Shown here: positions 25,077-36,144 of the stretch, piece by piece | Numbering within the stretch: the stretch's first letter is position 1 | How the letters are laid out: each line of letters starts with the position of its first letter | Assembly (NCBI GenBank): GCA_948567375.1 | Contig: OX419759.1 | Span: 47,582,593-47,646,592, forward strand | From: Lunularia cruciata | Taxonomy: Eukaryota > Streptophyta > Marchantiopsida > Lunulariales > Lunulariaceae | Direction of reading: 5' to 3' | Length of the DNA: 64,000 nucleotides | The notes under the pieces: generated by a model | Told to the model about the DNA's origin: nothing | Database searches by the model: none | Seen by the model: only the letters and a program-made list of their open reading frames with translations | Position numbers and translations under genes: made by a program

Positions 25077-27635
25077 AGAAGACCTAGTTCCATTAAAATT
25101 TTACGAAAGATAGCGTTAATTGCTTGACGTGAAGATTGTGACAAATCAATTCATACTCGCTGAATTCGTTCGCTCCAGCACTGTGAAGAGTCATTTGTTT
25201 GGTTAGTAGGGGCTAGCAGATGTATGTATGTATGTGATTCCATCAGCAGAGATCAAGTTGCGTGGTTTGATTCCATACATAAAAGAAATGTCTCATATCA
25301 TTCACTCCAAACAACATCTGTCAAGGTCTAACGATGACGGCCGATGTCCTGACTAAATGACTCTTATGTATTATCATCTTGAAGTTAACCATGAACGATG
25401 TCTCTGCTCTTCAATGCACTTGTCGAAGGTCCATAAACTACAGCCTCAAATTCGCTAAGCATCGTGAAGACAGCGATAATAAATACTAATGCGAATACTG
25501 ATTCGACGGAGTAAGCCAGATCCTGCTTTCCCACTGGAGTCAGCTGTAATCTCATTATTCACGTTGAATCAAAAGGAATGACATAGTTTCGTCAACGTGG
25601 CATCAGCTTTTTGACCACTGCAAAGTTCTTGATTCCTTTCTAAACCTTTACGTGTACCTGTCCCATCGTCTGCATTATATCTGCTAGTAACTCACAGGCT
25701 CTAATAGCTAATATCCTGGTTTGGTACAAAACTTTTTCCTATCTATATACGATATTTAATTGAACGACATTATATCTCATTTCGTGCACTGTAGGGAGTC
25801 CAACTCTCAACCAATCAGGCGTGGGCCACTATATTCTCGAGCACTCCTTGCTTCCACAAGTTCATACGATCACTCTCTGTACTATCTCTTGTGGTAGGCT
25901 TTCTTCCGATTCTTATACTGGATTCTGGACCCGCCACCATAATCAACATTCTAGGGGCTTGTCTATTGTAATCAGTGACGGACTAGTGCCAGCCCTCGAA
26001 AGCTATCTGGCAATCCGCATAGAAAATCGTTCCTGTATATTACAGTCAACTGTCAGCAAAGTATTGATATCTACCTAGAGAATGGATGTGATCTCGAGTT
26101 GCCCACGGTTGAACGTGTCGACTTTCATGAACAGGCTCAGTCCTAGAACCAATAACGCCGTTATGGTCGCGAGTAGTTCAACTGGCCGTGTCACATTTTA
26201 CTTTGCCCTCGTTGTTCTTGCTTCCCTTTCTAAACCACGTCCCCCCTGCACCTGGGGCGATTCTAAGAACGCGGTGTCCCAGCTGTTGTTTCCCGTTCAG
26301 GTCAAACCAGTTTGATTTGAAATTCCACTAACGTTAGCCTTAATCCGAAAGAGTTGGTATGTTCGATTTTCGGTCTTCGATATACGACTTACTACCAACC
26401 CACTTGCTCACACCTTCGTCAAACGAGTAAACGGTGAAGGAGATTTGGTGAACATGACACAAGATTCTTGTCTATGTTTCCCTGTCGCTCCTGATTTCTC
26501 TTCTCTTCTTACCATCGCGCTAGTCACATCCTGACCAACCCTCACCTCTCGTTCACCTTTCTTCCTTTCCAGCAGGGCCGCTGGACGCCGCAGGTCCCCT
26601 GCGCTGCAGTTTCACGGTAACTACATTTTACAATAGTTACCGTGGACGCGGTCACGCGCGTGTTGATAGAACCGCGGCTACACTGGCTGCGATTCTATCA
26701 ACTTCTCTCCTTATACTTCTCTCCCGATCCAACTGGTGCGGTCTGTAAGGTGCAACCGCGGGGAGTTCACCGTTCCTTACTCATCTTTTGGTAGGAGGGC
26801 ACATGATTGCCTTAATTTACGGTCGCAGATCTTTACCTTCTTATCATTTATGGTCGAAATCGTTCGCGCGTTAGCCTCTCTTCTCTTCCTTATTCTCACT
26901 AGCCTCTGCGCCTGCCCTGGGGACACACCCACACAACTGCGCCACAGTTTATCGTTATTATTATAACTAGCGTTAGTCTAAGGTATCTGGTCCATATGAC
27001 TCGGGTTTGTAGATCCTATCGCCTCGCTACTATACCATAGTAGATATAATGATGCCAATGGGAATTGAATGGTACTTGTACATTAAATGAAGTATTAGAT
27101 TTGAAACGAGATGAAGAGATTCGAAGTAGACCCAAAGTTGATGCGATGTTATAGGATTATGTTCTTTCTTTCTGATTGAACGTGAGTGATGAGCTTATAG
27201 TTAGCTCGAGCAAATGAGCAGGATCGGATGCACTTGGTCGTATCCATTTTCCCCACGAATACCGATTAGCGCACTCTTGAGGATGTAAGATTAATGATTC
27301 TAAGCGAATGTGTAGTTGTAGTTTATGGAAGTTCGACAAGGAGCTGGGAGAGCGGGGATGTAGGTGATTTCGCTCAAGATGTTAGTAGATGTAATTGAAA
27401 CTTCTCAGCACTAGGCAGTTCTTCATCTGATAGTGTTGTTTGCAGTATCCGATATAGCAAACTTGTTTTTGGTATAATATCAAACCACGCAACAATATAT
27501 CTGCTGATCAAGCATCTCTGTCATAACAATGCTGGAGCACAAGAATCAAGCATGAGCTGCTTTTTCACAACTTTGACGTCAAATGCTTTTTAAATTTTTA
27601 AAGCATGTTATCATGGCCTCCAAAACGTAGCGTAG
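25077..27635. other. Non-coding island segment, GC-rich and hairpin-rich in its centre
   Basis: No supported gene. A tgta microsatellite lies at about 25,218-25,235. The centre, about 25,800-27,000, has more CG dinucleotides than anything else in the window and contains the hairpin cluster at 26,589-26,702 and a gttggta...taccaac pair at 26,353-26,399. actaacgttag at 26,329 and ctagcgttagt at about 26,966 are inverted with one mismatch and could bound a small element, but no target duplication was found. Frames of 77-85 codons here look accidental. Confidence 0.4.
26589..26702. repeat. Cluster of three adjacent hairpins
   Basis: Three inverted repeats in 114 bases: cgcagg/cctgcg (26,589-26,603), an 11-base perfect pair cacggtaacta/tagttaccgtg with a 10-base loop (26,613-26,644), and gttgatagaa/ttctatcaac (26,662-26,702), whose stem continues after one mismatch. 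A weaker gcggt/accgc pair follows at about 26,738-26,758. No coding context. Confidence 0.75.
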
Positions 27636-27720
27636 ATATCATGAAGAAACTAATGCTTGAGCGGTAAGATATCGCATCCGCTGTTTAAGGAAATTAGCCG
27701 CGGATGATAACATCCGCGGC
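27636..27720. repeat. Inverted copy of module Q
   Basis: The reverse complement contains atatcttaccgctcaag and ttcttcatg in the same order as the first unit at 24,871, preceded by gccgcggatg. The GC-rich end has become a perfect hairpin (27,697-27,720). Confidence 0.65.
27697..27720. repeat. Perfect 10-base hairpin with 4-base loop
   Basis: gccgcggatg, loop ataa, catccgcggc. The arm also begins the module Q units at 24,871 and 24,981, where the second arm is only partly complementary. Confidence 0.85.
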
Positions 27721-27735
27721 CGCCGCCTGTTGCAT

Positions 27736-27830
27736 CAAACCAGTCGAGAGTGTATAGCATATATGCCGGGAGACCAAATGCCTATATCATCAGCGGAGAA
27801 ACCAGTCCAGAATGTATAGCATGTTGCGGA
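27736..27830. repeat. Short 61-base direct repeat
   Basis: aaccagtcgagagtgtatag (about 27,738) recurs as aaccagtccagaatgtatag (about 27,799). It is part of the reshuffled stretch between the two host genes. Confidence 0.6.
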
Positions 27831-27844
27831 TATTCCAGATTGTT

Positions 27845-28070
27845 GTGGATAACTGTGGTGGAAGACTCAATGCTTTTGCCAACAGAAAGCAGCCAAATAA
27901 GCACAAGAGTCGAAACGACTCTGCAACAAAGTTCTAATGAGAGCTGAACCGAAGAGCTAAGACTTCTATACAAGATTGTCGAAGGTAAATGCTGGAACTC
28001 AATGCTTTTGCCAAGCTGAACATATCTGTATAAAAGAGAGAATCGAATTTCGATTGAAACGACAACACTA
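27845..28070 (-). repeat. Module P, copies 2 and 3 in tandem
   Basis: Two degenerate units. One contains ggaagactcaatgcttttgcc (from about 27,860) and the other ggaactcaatgcttttgcc (from about 27,994). They match, in order, the segment 24,565-24,730 upstream of gene 1. No gene-1-like first exon was found to the left at the expected distance. Confidence 0.5.
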
Positions 28071-28080
28071 TCTGTAACAA

Positions 28081-28613
28081 CAGAGTCTTAGAGATTCAAT
28101 ATGTACATCACATGAACTTCGGCCCAAAGTTTCATTTCGCTACTCGTGTTTATTGAGCTGGTTAAAGCTATTGAAAGCATTGGTTCATACACCATTCGTA
28201 TCTGTCTAGCAACGCCTTGGTGCTTGGGTTGCACATTGAAATTGTGGTGGCAAGCTTGGTCTGCCAAAGAAGATAATGCATTTTCCATGAGGTAATCACA
28301 TTGGCAATGAACAACCAAAGACCAGGGAGCACCAATAAGCGATGGAAATTGGGACGATTTAGTGGGGTTGAGCAGCACGGAAGTGAGAGCCCCAGTAGTC
28401 AAGAGAGGGACGTTGGTGCGTCCAAATTTTTTATTAGTTTGAAACCTGCATAGTAGACTATATAGTAATCCATTCCTCATTCATGCGACTAGACATGGGA
28501 TAAGAGGAAGCTAGCATAATGATTTGAGTATATTTTAGTCAATATTTTGGCTCCAACTATGTTGGAGTCACAACTGCCCCAAATTTGAAGAATGACTGTC
28601 CTCAAGTCAAGCA
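28081..28613 (-). other. 3' flank of gene 2 with candidate poly(A) signals
   Basis: The minus strand has AATAAA at 28,429-28,434, about 180 bases past the gene 2 stop, and again at 28,149-28,154. A 130-codon minus-strand frame (28,088-28,480) overlaps both signals, lacks recognisable motifs and is treated as untranslated. Confidence 0.4.
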
Positions 28614-29465
28614 TTAGAAGGAACGCGGCTCGACAACCGCACAGTGCTTCCTCCACCGGTATGGATCCATAGTCTGGATGTTTCCATTTTGAGTATATCC
28701 ACTGCGAGAGCCCACCTGCATTTATTGCAGGATATTCCATCAGAAACTGTTGGAGATGTACATATCTTGTCCAGTAGTAGTAGAGTTGCGAAGGTCATGG
28801 CACTTGAATTGCCTTAAGCTAGAGAGAACCAATTATGTTGAAGCCTGTGATGCAAAACTCCAACTCGCAGTCGACACTAATCTCAGAACTCAGAAACTTC
28901 GTCTTAAGGAAGTACGTTATACGTGGAAATTACTACCTGAGAGATAATCATATCCCGTGCATCAAGTCCAACACTGGCGAAAGTAGCGCTGGCTGAAGTA
29001 GCGAAATCGTCTGTCCGTTTCGTTAAGCTGATATTCACGGTTTCCACGATTAAAATTAGCCCCGTCAAATCGGCCCAAGGATACTGGCCATGCTCAGCCA
29101 CCACCCTGCATATACTTTTTACAGATTAACATAATTAGTACTACATTTTGTTGTTGTGTAATACTCCCAGTGAAAATCCGTAGGCAGCTTACCAGGATCA
29201 GTTCTGCAGATATGATCTGATCTCCACTTGTAAGTAGAAATGCTTACCTTGGAGGTGGCATCTCGTGCGACCAAAGGTAAAATATCAGTACATTCTGGAA
29301 TGTAAGGGCTAAATTAATATTAAACACCCAGTGGGTGGATGCCTAAGATGCCTAAGATAAACCATCATCAGCTGAAGGAATAAATCCCTTTTGCCATTCC
29401 CTTTTACCCAGAAAAATCATTTACGTACCTGCAGAGTATGGGAATTGCATTCTTTCACCAACCCT
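28614..29465 (-). CDS. 3' end of split host gene 2, unknown family
   Basis: Exons read leftward: a fragment ending at 29,429 (start uncertain, perhaps 29,465, after a TAG acceptor), then 29,294-29,248 (47 bases), 29,105-28,937 (169 bases) and 28,715-28,614 (102 bases, ending TAA). Introns of 134, 142 and 221 bases are GT-AG, with donors CAG|GTACGT, AAG|GTAAGC and CAG|GTAGTA. Phases fit exactly (0, then 2, then 0) through to the stop. The peptide contains VLIFYLWSHEMPPPR, a hydrophobic DLTGLILIVETVNI stretch and the C-terminus YRWRKHCAVVEPRSF. Splice phases and the lack of any alternative open frame in the 169-base exon support a real gene. No family is recognised. 5' exons were not found before the fossil at 29,773: they may lie beyond a long, retroelement-filled intron, or the gene is truncated. 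Confidence 0.55.
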
Positions 29466-29772
29466 CTACAAGGCACAAGTAAATTGCAGATCCCACTTGA
29501 ACACAATAGAATACACACAAAATTCCATTTGATAAAAAATTACATCTTAGTGCTTGATGATAGCATTCTATATACACTGCGCCACATGTAGATCCTAGAG
29601 CTAAAGAATCATGGGTTCAGAATCGTAATAAGATTTTGCGGGCTGTACGGTAGTGTGATACTTAAACCAGTCAAATTTGAGCTGCCTTCGTTAAGAGATG
29701 ATTCGGATTATTACATAGCAGCTGTCATGAATGTTGATTGGACTATTGCCCTTCATCCGGCGTAGTAGATTG
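29466..29772. other. No supported feature
   Basis: AT-rich stretch between the gene 2 exon fragment and the fossil at 29,773. No exon with good splice signals was recognised, though part may belong to a gene 2 intron. Confidence 0.3.
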
Positions 29773-31000
29773 CTAGGTTAGCTTTGACCTGTAATCTGTA
29801 GAACATTGTCTGGATCTACTAATTAGTTTGAATAGGTACAACACTCTTATGACATTACTACAGCCAAGGTCTTTAGCCTTCAGCCTGAAGTTCTCCCTGG
29901 GTCTGGTAGGAGTTTGCATCTTCTGCCACTTCTTCAGCTTTGAGCACTTTGTCCCTTGTAGCTCTGCTCCTCCTATGGGTGGAAACAAGGGGATCTCGTT
30001 ATTCCCGGGCTCTCTGCTACATTCTTCTGGGGCTTGAAGGCTTGACTTCTCCATCATTCTTCTTGAGGCAGGAGTTTGTTGTTCTGGTGGAAGATAGTCC
30101 TTCATCCTTGGAATAGTCTGTGCCAGGAAAGGTTGCGCTTCTCCACCCTGGTCTTCTGCCACCTCATGGTCCATCAGATGACAATTTGGGTGAACTATTG
30201 GGTGTGTGTTCTGGTTGTGGTCCAGCTTCATCTTAGTCCTCTTTGTTCCTTTTGTGTCCATCATCTTTGGCTTGGAATGTATTGCAGGTCTCTTCCTTTC
30301 CCTAACTGGGGGCTCCAATGCCAATTCCTACAACCTCTTCTTCTCAAAGTCTAGCATGTTGTAGGCTTCCTTCACCATGACTGACTTCCTTGAGTGGAAA
30401 AATTCTACATACCTCTGTATATTTTCTCATCATCATGGCTCCCCAATATATCATGGAAGAAGTGATTGGGTACTTCTCCTCAGTCATTTTCTAATTCCAA
30501 TGGATAGTCATATTGAGATATGACATTATGAAAGAAATTTTGGCAACCATAACCACATCATCCTTCTTGGTAGCCTTAGCCTCCACCATCTTTGCTGTGT
30601 AGTCCCTACATACTAAGATGTCCTGCTTGTGCATAGTTCTAGTGATAGGCTGGATTGGCCATACAAAATCAATCCACCACTTCTTGAAAGGGTCAAAGGG
30701 TAGATTGGAGCAAAGAGGCCATTATGTAGAAGGTCTTGGTCATCATGTTCTTTGGCCGGCATCATAGTGTAGGATGTGCATGTGCACTTCTTAAACATCC
30801 AAAGAACTCTTGGTATAGTCCCTTCTAAGGATATGGTCTCTTCTAAGTGAGGCACCTTCTTCCAAATCACCTTAACACGTTCAAGATCTAGGGTCTTGGG
30901 ATCTTTGAAGCTTAGATGGTGCTACTAAAGTCTACCAAAACTTGTGCACCATATAACCAAGGTCATCCTATCAACATTGGATGACTAGTCTTAATTATGG
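29773..31000 (-). mobile_element. Gag-like retroelement fossil (family D, copy 4) with protease trace
   Basis: A continuous basic, Pro/Gln-rich minus-strand frame at 29,773-30,324 is preceded by a charged helix with EAYNMLDFEKK (about 30,325-30,420), matching EAYNTLGFEKQ of the 15.7 kb copy. At 30,900-31,000 the minus strand carries the Ty3-type protease signature PWLYGAQVLVDF. The fossil stops at the LTR edge at 31,001, so element B probably inserted beside or into it. Broken many times. Confidence 0.45.
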
Positions 31001-33079
31001 TGTACTTTGCCTTTTTCTCTCTAGGAACACACAAGGTGCCTAACTGTGGAGCTTATGGATTAGAGGTTGTAAGTAATTTGTAATTACTAGTTAGAGCACG
31101 CTTGTTATCAAACCATCAAAAACTTCCAATCTTGTTTCTAGTGTTCTTCTACTCAACATGGTGGTAATGAGCAACCTAACTTGTCATCATAATATGCATT
31201 CTTGGTCTATTGGTCATCATTTCAAGTTTTACCAAGAAAAAATACACAAGATTTTGAGAAGGAAAGAATCTCATTGTAATACATGCACACCAATCAAAGC
31301 CACTAGGAACGCAAACAAGCATGCAAACATGGAAAGGATACAACCACAAGAATTCAACAAGAAGTCTCTATGCTTTTGGCAGAAATCAGCTTCATACCTC
31401 CTTCCCTATCCTCAAGCTTATTTCAATCTATTTTCCAAGTTTCTTCCAAGCTATACTCCAACTTCCAAACCAATTTGTACTCCAAGTTGAGTATATTATG
31501 TCTTTTGAGTGGGGAAAACTCTATGTAACTTAGATAAAAATAATATTTTCTTTGTTGATTTGGCTCAAATGATCTAGGACTTGATAAAAATCTTATGAAA
31601 TAAGCTTTCCAATGGTGTGAAGCAAACCAAAATTTAATCACTCTAGCTCCCTTGATAACATTTCAAACTTGGCCAAAGTTTTTTTGTAGTTTCCACCCTA
31701 ATTTTCAAATACCTAATTGATTGCTTGCTCTTGGTTCTTAATAACTAACAAGATTTCTAGATCACAAGCCCAAATAATCCTTAAAAAAACTCAAGCAACC
31801 TAAAATCTTGAATCATAATCACCAAATTGAGATAAATAACATTTAATTATGATTGAACATAGAAATGCTCTACTAAGCTTACGGTAATATTCTTTTGTAG
31901 AACTTGTTGTATCAACTCTCACTCTCCATAGATCTAGAGCCAACCAAACTTTTCACATTAATGGGTTGTACCCTTGTCTTACTCCTTGTAGACCTTGAAT
32001 TCTCTATTTGAGGACTCTACATGAAACCTTTATATAGAGGTGCAAGACTTAACCACCAACAATATTGGAAATTTTTATAATGTGATTTCAAACCACAACT
32101 TGAGAGTGACCAAAACTTCAAACCTGATCATCAACTCATCTCCAACACCTTACTTCCCAAAAGCTCCAACTTAAATCAACCAAATCTGAGATTGTTCCAA
32201 AACTATAATTTTTTGTGCTCAACACTATAAAGACTTTGTCTACTCTCCATCTCCATTGACAAATAATGAAAATGTATCACAACACTCCTCAAACTGTCCA
32301 ATTTGTAGACCTGATATAAATTCTACCTCCTTTGATTCAATTGATCATAAAATCACTTGCTTTCTTTCCTCAAGTTGTTGCTTGTTATCTCCTCTCTTCA
32401 AGTATGGTGTTTTCTTTCCAAATTATCTCTCTTAACTCCTTTGATGCTAAAAGAACTCCAGAATTCTCCTCTTGGGTCCAAATCACTTGCATCTTGTCAT
32501 TTGGTTGATTCTCTTTTTGCCAAATGGACACACAACTCCAACTTGAGGACATTGAACAAGATTAATTTCTTCTCCATCTATAAGAGCACACAAATTGTCA
32601 AGTCCTAGACTTGCTTGTTAGTAAACACATGAAGAAAAATTGGATCCAGGCTTCTTATCAGTGACTCCATGAATGTAAGCCCAAATTGCACTACCATCCA
32701 ACCCCAAAGTTCATCACAGTATAGAATCTAAAGCTTGATGAGCAAAGGATTTGGGAGTGGCAAATTTGGAGCACCAGACATCTCCTACTCAAGTGCTCCC
32801 TCTTATGCTTTACTATAACTCTCACTCCTTGTGTACTCTTGCTTGAGACTCCTCAAACTCAAAATACACCTCCCTTCTATCAACTCTCTAGCAACTATAT
32901 ACATAAGAGCCCTCAAAGAGCACAAAACCATAACACACATGGCCAATTTTTTACATGTAAATAGAGTGCTCACATGGCAATAATTAAACCATGGGATTTG
33001 TCTTACAATCTACTCAAATAATGTGGAGATAAACCATACTAACTCCTTTTTCACTAGTTACATAAGCCACAACATGACA
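31001..33079 (-). repeat. 3' LTR of element B (about 2.1 kb)
   Basis: On the minus strand it opens TGTCATGTTGTGG directly after a polypurine tract. It is collinear with 61,263-63,483 over its full length and with 51,291-52,575 over its middle. The left end (tgtacttt) is where similarity to the 61 kb copy begins. Confidence 0.65.
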
Positions 33080-33094
33080 TCCACCCCCTCTAAA
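33080..33094 (-). other. Polypurine tract of element B
   Basis: The minus strand reads TTTAGAGGGGGTGGA immediately before the LTR opening TGTCATG. The same arrangement is found next to the LTR ending at 63,483. Confidence 0.65.
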
Positions 33095-33293
33095 CCTATG
33101 CATCCTTTGGTATACACCAACTAATCAGACCATACATGTCGTTGGAGTTATATGATCTCCTCATTTGATTGTTGAGGCTTTTCAACCTCTAGTAGTAGAT
33201 CTTCACCTTGATATCAAAAGAGTTCCAACTCATTGCCAACTTTTTTCATGCTCCAACTTCCTTCTTATTGTTTGAAAAGCTTGACACACTTGC

Positions 33294-35283
33294 CTAAAAT
33301 TGGAAACTTAAGTTTGTTTCCATCCAACTCTTGGAGAGAGTAAGTAATATTATCCAATACTCTAACAACCACATAAGTTCCAAAGCAACACTTGAGAATT
33401 TCTTCATAGAAATATGTTGGTTATCTAGACTACTATTATAGATTATCACCCAATCTCCTTCTTGAATATCTCTTGGCTCTAAGCAATGGTGTTTTTGAAA
33501 TATTTCCTTATTCCCAAGGTGTGCTTTCTTAAGCCTCTCAATTGCTAGCTCAAAATGATTTAGGCTTTTCTCCAATTGATGAATGCAAAGTACTCCTCCC
33601 TATATATGTGATCTTCCTAATGTAGAACACTCCAAGTGAGTATTTTCTCTTCAATTGGCATGCTATGTTTTTGCCCATGCATCAAATCCACTAGCATCTA
33701 GTCGGTTACCATTCTATGAGTGGTGCAATCTATCCAAAGAGAAAATGGTAAAAGCCTTAGCCACTCTTTCACTCCCTTGGCATGCTTTCACAATGGCTTT
33801 CACAATAGATGAATGACCACACTCACTTTTGGCATTTCTCTCCAGGTTGTAAGCTATATTAGGAGCCAATTTGACTCCATACCTCTCAAAGAAATCCTTG
33901 GCTCCTTTCATATTTAGCTCGCCTCAATTGTAATTTTTTGAACATGCCCATATCTACAAACCACATCCTCCAATAGAAATCTGCAAATCCCCTCATTGGT
34001 TTTGGTCCTCAAGGCTTATACTTCCACTTGGTTAGTCAAATCCTCTTAGCATAGTAACCAAATCCACAACCCACATGAAATGCATTGCAAGCAAATAGGT
34101 AAGATGCAATACATCTATATGTCAAATATCTGAATTTGTTTGGTAGATTTTACATATTTCCATAAACTTAATTACATCTTTGTACATATTATGCTACCAA
34201 TACCTCTCCTTCAGTTAGCATAAATACCCCTATGTCCAACCCACAAGCTCTCATAGAATTCTTTGATAAGTAACTTCCTTGTCTCCTCTTTGCATAAACC
34301 TATTGTGAAGGCTTACCATTCCATTTAGCTTTCTCCCTTAAATACCTCCCTTTCCAAAAGGTAATTATATGCTTTTTGCTGCAAATGTTTGTACCAAGCA
34401 TCATTCCATTCTGGTTTCTTGGTCAAAGAGCTAATTTACTACCCAATATCTAGCCATTCTCCTTCATAAAGCTCCTCCATGAAGAACTTGGGATGCTCAT
34501 ACTGTCCTACCTGAGCATTCCAAAAGAAAGTAGTGCCTATAGCTTTGGTATCATCAATCATTGACTACTCATCTTGATACTCAGCCCAAGATAACATATC
34601 TACTATTGGATTATCTTTGGTATCATCAATCATTGATTCCTCATTTTGATACTCAACCCAAGATAACATATCTACTATTGGATTATCTTTGCTCACTATG
34701 TGCCAAAACTCAAGATTCAAGGACTTCATATATACTATCTAACTAATCATTATAATATTTGGGGTATTAAAATTTTTTATCATACCCAATGGTGACCAAA
34801 AATCTGTCTCCACTATACCCGATGCACCAACCAGGAAGTCCTTTCTGACTTCATCATTGTTACCACTCCCTATAGCTTTCATCTAACCTAAAATTATGCT
34901 CTTTGGTGCTCACTTAGCACCTTTGCCCCAAAACATACAACATAATAGTTCTCATCTTCAACATCTTGCCCTACTGCCCAACCAATAACTATGTGACTCG
35001 TATCAAGCATGAGTATTACGTGTTTGTAAATATCACAATTGATTTTTCATAGTATAGGTGGACAAGACAACAATTATTTTAGTTTTTGAATCACTTGAAT
35101 GTGTCTCTACTCCAACCTTAACTTCTAATATCTCCTTAATAGACCATAGAGAGCATGTGCTATGTGGGTAAATTGTGGAATCCACACATGATAAAACACG
35201 CAAGTTCTCCAAAATCGCTTCACTTTCGTTGGTAAGTTGCATGTGTCCTTCATCCATTGAATTGCATCCACCCTCCTTGGATC
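33294..35283 (-). pseudogene. Element B RNase H and integrase remnants
   Basis: The integrase core remnant at 33,714-33,911 has the ERYGVKLAPNIAYN stretch before its catalytic Glu region. The post-core domain at 33,294-33,575 has RLKKAHLGNKE and GDWVIIYNSSLDNQ. The RT connection and RNase H lie at about 34,700-35,283. A 72-base direct duplication sits at 34,549-34,692. Broken, many breaks. Confidence 0.65.
34549..34692 (-). repeat. 72-base tandem duplication inside the B polyprotein remnant
   Basis: Units start at 34,549 and 34,621 and share aagataacatatctactatt and tggattatcttt. The unit length is a multiple of three. It is about 90% identical by eye. Confidence 0.8.
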
Positions 35284-35974
35284 TGTGAGCCAGCCTGTCT
35301 CTCACTCAAGATGAACCTCTGATGGCTATTATGGTAGCACACCATGGACTAAGAAGGCAAGGAACCCCAACTCCATCATACTCCTCCAAGGCTAACACTC
35401 CAAGACTCAAGACATTACTCACTTGAGAACTCAATGAGAGAGAGATAGTTGCAAATGAAAGGATGATGAGTACTTCCTTACCCCTTGTTTATATACTTGT
35501 GAAATAGTTACGCACCAAAGTTACTAATTATTGGAGTAACTCGAGTTACTAGGCTAAAAGTCAAGTAAAGTCAAAAAGTAGAAAGGAATATCCATTCACA
35601 TGGGCATATTCCACTAGCATGTGATCTTATCTTGACCCGACCACTAAGCCAAGGATTCCTTCACATGGGCTATCCTTGGACTATAGAAGAATCCAAAACA
35701 AAAAGGCTTGCGGGCCCAAGAGTTCTCAACTCTTTCCTCAAAGCCAAACATCTAGGAATAATACCAAGTCAACACACTAGAATCCAAAATAGTGGTGCTC
35801 ATCTTTTCCACCTCCTCTAAAGTAAGGTCCCCTCTATCTTAGCTATGACTAACTCTAGCTAATCATGACTAATGTAGAACCATCCTTTTTCTCTATATAA
35901 ATAATATCTCTCAAGTACTTGTTTTACCAAGCTAAATATCACAATACCACACACATGCACAAATGGATGTTACA
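35284..35974 (-). repeat. 3' LTR of element A
   Basis: 691 bases. The minus strand opens TGTAACATCC and closes GGCTCACA. A tatataaataa block at about 35,895 may belong to its promoter. It pairs with 42,409-43,099. Confidence 0.9.
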
Positions 35975-35988
35975 TTTACCCCCGGACT
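35975..35988 (-). other. Polypurine tract of element A
   Basis: The minus strand reads GTCCGGGGGTAAA next to the LTR opening TGTAACATCC, the expected plus-strand primer site. Confidence 0.6.
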
Positions 35989-36144
35989 AAGTTTTCACTT
36001 TATCCTCAAAGTGAAGGTCTCTCTACCTTCTATGATATATCTTCAACTTATCATGGTTAATCCTATCAAAGTGTCTTCCTCCTAACTCCTTAGATCATAG
36101 GTGTAATTGCCCCACACCTTCTCCACTATGAAAGGTCCAAAGTA

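Noticed and set aside
26082-26966. Plus-strand frames of 76-77 codons in the CG-rich segment
   Set aside because: Short, with no splice or homology support, and next to structured non-coding repeats.
28088-28480. 130-codon minus-strand frame downstream of gene 2
   Set aside because: Overlaps AATAAA signals and the expected 3' untranslated region, with no motif or splice support.
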